Positions 59,569 through 64,000 of a stretch of 64,000 nucleotides of DNA are shown piece after piece (the stretch's first letter is position 1; each line of letters opens with the position of its first letter). The notes below the pieces were generated by a model that had not been told where the DNA came from, made no database searches, and worked only from the letters and a program-made list of their open reading frames with translations. The stretch is from Actinophytocola oryzae (GTDB taxonomy: Bacteria; Actinomycetota; Actinomycetes; Mycobacteriales; Pseudonocardiaceae): NCBI RefSeq assembly GCF_004364325.1, contig NZ_SOCP01000003.1:310001-374000 (forward strand), written 5' to 3'. Position numbers and translations under genes: made by a program.

Positions 59569-60733
59569 GGCTCAACGCCACCACGGCCATGTCGTCGTCG
59601 AGCTCGCCGCCGTTGAGCTGCTTGACCGCGTCGATCACGTGGTCGATCAGCAGCTCGTCGCGCAGCCCGTGGCCGATCGCCGACTCGACGAGCCCGATCA
59701 GCCCGTCGACGTCGAGGCGCCTGCTGCGTGTGCCGACGCGGCCCTCGATCAGCCCGTCGGTGTACATCAGGACGGTCCACCCTTCACCCAGCTCGACCTC
59801 GCTGCTCGGCCAGCGCGTGCCGTTGCCCACCCCGACCGGGGTGCGGACCGGGGCCTTCATCTCCCGCACACCGTCGCTGTTGATCAGTAACGGCGGTGGG
59901 TGACCCACGAGGAACAGCGTGCCGGTCCGGCGCGAGGGGTTGACCGAGAGCATGCACAGCGTGGTGAACAGGTTCGGCTGGTAACGCTCATGGGTGAACA
60001 CCTGGTTCACGACCGTGAGGGTCTCGGTGGACGGGCGCTCGGCGAGCACCAGGGTCCGCCACGCGACGCGCATGGTCACGCCGAGCGCGGCCTCGTCGGG
60101 CCCGTGGCCGCAGACGTCGCCGACGACGGAGTGGACGGTGCCGTCGGCGGTCTCCACCACGTCGTAGAAGTCGCCGCCGAGGAGGAGCCGCTGGCCACCG
60201 GGCGCGTAACGCGGGGTTACCCGCAGGCCGTCCGACACGATCGGTGTCGGCAGCAGGCCGCGTTCGAGCCGGCCGTTCTCCTCCGCGTAGATCTGGGCGT
60301 CCCGGAGCTGGCGCTGTAGGCCGTCGGACCGCTCGCGCTCCACGGCGTAGCGGATGACCCGGTCGAGAAGTGGTCCGTCCACCTGACCTTTGACCAGGTA
60401 GTCCTGTGCGCCGAGCCGGACCGCCTCCTCGCCGAGGTACTCGTCGGCGAGCCCGGTCAGCACGACGACCGCGACGGAGGGGACGTTCTGCTGGAGCCAG
60501 CGAAGGCCGTCGAGCTGGTAGGTGTCGGGCAGGCCGAGGTCGAGCAACACGCACGTCGCGTTCTGCACGGCGGCCTTGGCCTCCGCGAGCGTACGCACCC
60601 GTTGCAGGTCGAAGGCCTTGCCCGTCTCGAGCAGGAGCTCCTCGACGAGGAACGCGTCACCGTCGTCGTCCTCAATCAACAGCACCCTGGTCGCCGCGGG
60701 GCTCTCACGGATCCCGCTCAACGCACCAACCAT
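59561..60733 (-). CDS. Response regulator with SpoIIE/PP2C phosphatase output
   Basis: A 390-residue protein with an N-terminal receiver domain (acidic pocket IEDDDGDAF, phospho-acceptor D65 in CVLLDLGLPD) and a C-terminal SpoIIE-type PP2C domain (about 185-385: LLGGDFYDVV, GDVCGHGPDEAAL, MYTDGLIEGR, DDDMAVVAL). Such RsbU/IcfG-like proteins dephosphorylate anti-anti-sigma factors in partner switching. It is the first gene of a four-gene operon with the CHASE3 kinase, which probably phosphorylates it. ATG at 60733 is used; an in-frame GTG at 60775 would add 14 residues. Confidence 0.9.
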   Translation of the reverse strand: MVGALSGIRESPAATRVLLIEDDDGDAFLVEELLLETGKAFDLQRVRTLAEAKAAVQNATCVLLDLGLPDTYQLDGLRWLQQNVPSVAVVVLTGLADEYLGEEAVRLGAQDYLVKGQVDGPLLDRVIRYAVERERSDGLQRQLRDAQIYAEENGRLERGLLPTPIVSDGLRVTPRYAPGGQRLLLGGDFYDVVETADGTVHSVVGDVCGHGPDEAALGVTMRVAWRTLVLAERPSTETLTVVNQVFTHERYQPNLFTTLCMLSVNPSRRTGTLFLVGHPPPLLINSDGVREMKAPVRTPVGVGNGTRWPSSEVELGEGWTVLMYTDGLIEGRVGTRSRRLDVDGLIGLVESAIGHGLRDELLIDHVIDAVKQLNGGELDDDMAVVALSHG

Positions 60734-60801
60734 GTCCTGGCCCTGCTCGTCCCTCACTCCCCGGGTGCCGACCACGGACGGTCGATACGACTGTTCACAT
60801 C

Positions 60802-63075
60802 CTAGTCAGACCCCGGCGACAGGTGAGTAGCGGTTCGGTCCCGCACACTGGTCTGACCTGGTCGGTAGGGAGCGGTCAGTTCCGCGAGGGCCAGCACCCA
60901 CGCCGGGTCCACGCTGTAGGAACTGTGGCGGCGCATGGCGACCTTGGGGGTCAGGACGCCGTCGGAGGCGCACGGGTCCTGCAGCCGCCACTCGGTGTCG
61001 CAGCGGCGCAGGCCCGTCGCGGCGTTCTGTTCGTCCACGCACAGCCCCGGGGTGTCGATCCGGTAGGACTCGAACGGCGGTTCGGGTGTCCTCCCCCAGC
61101 TCATCACCGGGCCGCCGAACGGGTCGGTCTCCCGGAACAGGGAGATCCACCGGCCCGACAGCACGTCGTTCTTGAGCCGGCACAGGAACTCGTGGTTCAC
61201 GTACGCCGGGAACGCCCGCGCGTACGCCAGCCGCAGCTGCGAGCCGTACGTCAGCAGCGCGACCTTCGAGTGGTACTCGGCGGGCAGCCGCGTGAGGGCG
61301 GCCGCGGCGATCATGCTGCCCTGGCTGTGGCCCGCCAGGACCAGGAACGTGCCCGGCCGGGACAGGTGCCACTCGATCCGGTGCCGCAGGTCCTCGATCA
61401 CCTTCGGCGAGTACGGCGGGGGCACCAGCGGGTGCACCGCCGCGGGCCAGAACGACACCACGTCCCAGACCACGCAGGCGCCCCGGCGCACGGCACTGTC
61501 GCCGACGGCCCGCCTGCCCAGGTAGACCAGGAACCCGCCGAGCAGCAGCAACGCGATCGTGCCGACCGTGACGAGGTCGAGGCCGGGCAGGTCGCGGCAG
61601 TCGGACAGCCACGTGCCGCCCGGGTGGCAGACCGACGCGCCCATCTCCCCCGCCGCCTCGACCACCGCGGCGACGGTCAGCACGGTGCCCGCCGCCGCGA
61701 TCGCGAAGGCGCCCCAGTGCATCGAGAACTTGAGCCGGCCCAGCCACCACGCGACGGCCACGCCCGCGACCTGACCGTCCGGCAGCACGTCCTGGGACGC
61801 CGAGTTCCGCACCTTCTCGCGGTACCCCTTCGTGGACGACGCCAGCCACACCGCGACCACCAGCACCAGCAGGACGACCAGCGCGACGGCGGCCCCCGCG
61901 GCGAACGCGATCCTGAGGTAGAACAACGGGAGCGTCATCGAGGACGGGGCGTCGTGGGGGCGGAGCAGCCGCAGGACGCCGTAGGCCAGCGCGGCCGTGA
62001 AGCCGACACCGAGGAACATGCCGAGCGCGGCCACCACCGGTCCGGCCATGCCGCCCAGGAAGCGCCGGAACGGTGGCGGTGCCGTGGAGCCGCGGGTCTG
62101 GAGCGCCAGCACGAGCGTGGCGACGATCAGCACCAGCAACGCCGTGAGCGCGAGGACCGCCGCTCCACGACCGAGGTCGCCGATGCCGGGCAGGATGCCC
62201 CGCCTGCGGCCGGGGTAGTCGGTCACGAGCGACATCGCCACGACCGAGGCGACGAGGAGCGCGACGCCGAGCCACAGCACGATGACCGGCAGGGTCGCGG
62301 CGAAGAACTCCTGCACGCCACGGCGTTCGCGGGTCGGGTCGCCGAGCAGCGCCGTGTGGACGACCGTCCACAGTGCGAGGCCGACGGCGAGCCAGTACAG
62401 CACCGGGGTGCCGCCGAAGGTGCGGGTCAGTGCCGCCGCCAGTACCGAGAGGACGGTCAGGCCCGCGGTCAGGTGCAGGTGGCGGAGCGCGGGCATGTCG
62501 CGGTCGCCGGTGAAGAACTCGCCGCCGGCCAGCGCGGTGGTCGGGTTGGGCGGGCAGGGCGCCACGGCGGGTGTGCGCAGCGGGCCGACGAGGAAGCGGA
62601 TCACCAGCAACGCCACCACGACCACCGCGAAGCCGCCCGCCAGCCACCAGCGTGGGTCGCCGCCCCGGTCGTCGACGCCGGTCCACTGCCACGCGAACAG
62701 GTCGACCGCCGCCTGGGCCACGGCCAGTGCGACCAGTCCGGTGAGCACGAGCGCGAGCACACGCAAGGCGGCACGGGCCACGACCCGCGCCGTGTTGCCG
62801 CCGCCACCCGGCAGCATGAAGTACGCGGCATTGACCAGGCCGAACGGCACGAGCGCGAGCCACAGCGCCTGGCGCCAGGTGCCGGAGGTCTGCGGTCCCC
62901 AGTGGTAGCCCTCGATCACGTGCCCGTCCGCGGCACGCACCTCGTTGCCCGCGGCGTCCACCGGGCGGAAGAACCTGCCGTCCGGATCGCCTGCCACCTG
63001 CTTGACCAGCGGGTGGTCCAGCATGTCCACCGGCGGCGTACCACTCACCCCGTGGACGCGCAGTTCCACGAACAT
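60802..63075 (-). CDS. Polytopic membrane protein with C-terminal alpha/beta hydrolase domain
   Basis: A 757-residue protein. After a short conserved start (MFVELRVHGVSGTPPVDMLD), about eleven membrane helices run from 70 to 535. The last 200 residues form a cytoplasmic lipase-like domain with the nucleophile elbow GHSQGS (FLVLAGHSQGSMIAAAAL). The LRVHG(I/V)SGTPP start is shared by a family of large actinobacterial membrane proteins of unknown role. It may hydrolyse lipids at the inner face of the membrane. ATG at 63075 is preferred to 63090 because the conserved start begins there. It is followed on the same strand by the SpoIIE operon. Confidence 0.8.
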   Translation of the reverse strand: MFVELRVHGVSGTPPVDMLDHPLVKQVAGDPDGRFFRPVDAAGNEVRAADGHVIEGYHWGPQTSGTWRQALWLALVPFGLVNAAYFMLPGGGGNTARVVARAALRVLALVLTGLVALAVAQAAVDLFAWQWTGVDDRGGDPRWWLAGGFAVVVVALLVIRFLVGPLRTPAVAPCPPNPTTALAGGEFFTGDRDMPALRHLHLTAGLTVLSVLAAALTRTFGGTPVLYWLAVGLALWTVVHTALLGDPTRERRGVQEFFAATLPVIVLWLGVALLVASVVAMSLVTDYPGRRRGILPGIGDLGRGAAVLALTALLVLIVATLVLALQTRGSTAPPPFRRFLGGMAGPVVAALGMFLGVGFTAALAYGVLRLLRPHDAPSSMTLPLFYLRIAFAAGAAVALVVLLVLVVAVWLASSTKGYREKVRNSASQDVLPDGQVAGVAVAWWLGRLKFSMHWGAFAIAAAGTVLTVAAVVEAAGEMGASVCHPGGTWLSDCRDLPGLDLVTVGTIALLLLGGFLVYLGRRAVGDSAVRRGACVVWDVVSFWPAAVHPLVPPPYSPKVIEDLRHRIEWHLSRPGTFLVLAGHSQGSMIAAAALTRLPAEYHSKVALLTYGSQLRLAYARAFPAYVNHEFLCRLKNDVLSGRWISLFRETDPFGGPVMSWGRTPEPPFESYRIDTPGLCVDEQNAATGLRRCDTEWRLQDPCASDGVLTPKVAMRRHSSYSVDPAWVLALAELTAPYRPGQTSVRDRTATHLSPGSD

Positions 63076-63105
63076 GACCCAGAGTCGCATCTCTGGGGCG
63101 ATCCG

Positions 63106-63888
63106 TTACGGAACGGTGAGGAAGTTCACGACCGTCGGGGACGCGACCGAGCGGAACTCCTCGAAGTACGCGTGCCTGGCGTGCGGGATGAGCACGGCGT
63201 GGGCGTCGGGAATCCGGTCGGCGAGCAGTGGGGCGTTGGCGGCGGGGTTGAACACGTCGTCGGCGCCGTGCAGGACGAGCGCCGGCGCCACGATCTTGGC
63301 GCACGCGTCCCAGCCGTCGTGGTTCCTGCTGGCGAGGAAGTGGCCTCGGCGGGCGTGTTGCGGCATGTCCGGGTCGCCGATGGTGTGGAACGGTCCTGGG
63401 TGCGTGGCCAGCCAGTCCGGTGTGTACATCAGCTCCAGCAGAACCCGCTGTGCCGCGTCGCGGTCGCGCTGGGCGAGGGCGCGGCGAAGCTCGGCACTGC
63501 GTTCGACGCCGTGTCGTGCGCCCGGCGACGTGCAGCCGAGGACCAGTCGCCGGACTCGCGACGGGTGGTCGGCGGCGAGCCACTGGGCCGCCCGGCCTCC
63601 CATCGAGGTGCCGTAGACGTGGGCCTGGTCGACGCCGAGGTCGTCGAGGATCGCGACCACGTCGGTGGCGAACACCCTGGTGTCGTAGCCGCTCTCGGGC
63701 TTGTCGCTGCGTCCGGTGCCTCGGTGGTCGAACACGACGGTCCGGAAGTGGGCGGCGAAGTCCTCGCGTGCCACGTCCCACCAGTGGTGGTTGTTGGACT
63801 GCCCGGCGATCAGCACGAGCACGTCGTCGCCGTGCCCGTCGACCTCGTAGTAGAGGGAGGTGCCGTCGGCGGCGTGGGCGAAACTCAC
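63106..63888 (-). CDS. Alpha/beta-fold hydrolase
   Basis: A 260-residue soluble alpha/beta hydrolase. The oxyanion strand VLVLIAGQSNNHHWW, FDHRGTGRSD, the nucleophile elbow GTSMGG (S95), the acid region LVLHGADDVFN and the final HARHAYFEE give a full Ser-Asp-His set. It belongs to the large family of esterases, haloperoxidase-like and C-C hydrolases; no substrate can be named. It precedes the polytopic hydrolase gene on the same strand by about 30 bases, so they may be cotranscribed. Confidence 0.85.
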   Translation of the reverse strand: MSFAHAADGTSLYYEVDGHGDDVLVLIAGQSNNHHWWDVAREDFAAHFRTVVFDHRGTGRSDKPESGYDTRVFATDVVAILDDLGVDQAHVYGTSMGGRAAQWLAADHPSRVRRLVLGCTSPGARHGVERSAELRRALAQRDRDAAQRVLLELMYTPDWLATHPGPFHTIGDPDMPQHARRGHFLASRNHDGWDACAKIVAPALVLHGADDVFNPAANAPLLADRIPDAHAVLIPHARHAYFEEFRSVASPTVVNFLTVP

Positions 63889-63904
63889 GCCGCCAACGGT
63901 AAGG

Positions 63905-64000
63905 CTAGGCCGGGACGTCCCTTCTACGGAATCCCGTGAGGCCTGCCACTGTGACTATCGCAGCGATCACGGAAAGCAGTACCAGGGGAAGTGCGGTGAC
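63905..64000 (-). CDS. C-terminal end of a membrane protein (ABC-2-type permease?), cut by window edge
   Basis: The minus-strand frame entering from the right edge reads VTALPLVLLSVIAAIVTVAG, then LTGFRRRDVPA and a TAG at 63905-63907. One membrane helix followed by FRRRDV is the usual end of ABC-2-type permeases in actinobacteria. The rest is outside the window, so the family is only a suggestion. Confidence 0.55.
   Translation of the reverse strand, partial: VTALPLVLLSVIAAIVTVAGLTGFRRRDVPA

Noticed and set aside
60406..63939. A 1177-codon plus-strand frame opposite the SpoIIE and polytopic genes
   Set aside because: Antisense to two genes with clear domains; composition is Arg/Gly/His-rich with no recognisable fold.

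Overview
The window is a stretch of high-GC actinobacterial chromosome. Almost every gene has G or C at third codon positions, GTG starts and 4-nt ATGA/GTGA overlaps are common, and the gene content (AfsR/SARP regulator, PadR-DUF1048 operon, F420-type LLM oxidoreductase, CHASE3 kinase/SpoIIE cassette, DUF1996 protein) fits the Pseudonocardiales (Lentzea, Saccharothrix, Amycolatopsis and relatives). The genus is an inference. I see no rRNA, tRNA, IS element, phage module or CRISPR array.

Layout. 0-9.3 kb: end of a TetR gene; a PadR regulator with two DUF1048 genes; a CNNM/CBS membrane protein; a DUF1445 protein convergent with a small SARP regulator whose promoter carries 11-bp-spaced heptamers; a secreted peptidoglycan-binding protein; a GlxA-type regulator divergent from a cupin; a toxin/immunity-derived protein; a secreted triple-repeat protein. 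9.6-13.6 kb: a LmrA-like TetR regulator and the two transcription units that share its operator, a 3-hydroxyisobutyrate-dehydrogenase-like/GNAT pair and a 664-residue protein of unknown function. 13.6-23 kb: asnB, a metallo-beta-lactamase-fold hydrolase and a tight run of DedA, two phosphodiesterases, a cyclase and a ThDP enzyme. 23-36 kb: a cytoplasmic propeller-like protein, CorA, SRPBCC protein, esterases, PhoD, a pair of small overlapping genes, an S15-type peptidase and an epimerase.

36-41 kb is the most system-like region. An ECF sigma factor is divergent from a promoter of form TGAACC-N16-CGTC. That promoter faces a DUF1996 envelope protein, a membrane di-haem ferric-reductase-like protein, a [3Fe-4S] ferredoxin and an FAD ferredoxin reductase. 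Read together they suggest an electron route from NAD(P)H through FAD, Fe-S and haem to an exported protein. Next come a pentapeptide-repeat protein and a histidine-kinase-like protein that lacks its phospho-acceptor histidine.

43.8-52.9 kb is a polyamine uptake and catabolism locus: aminobutyraldehyde-type dehydrogenase, a 47-residue small gene, saccharopine-dehydrogenase-like enzyme, potCBAD transporter genes, an Lrp regulator and an omega-aminotransferase. 52.9-64 kb holds a Ser/Thr kinase, an FAD desaturase-like enzyme, an LLM oxidoreductase divergent from a TetR gene, a four-gene signalling operon (SpoIIE-type regulator, CHASE3 kinase, response regulator, NlpC/P60-like protein), a polytopic alpha/beta hydrolase, a soluble hydrolase and the end of a membrane protein cut by the window edge.
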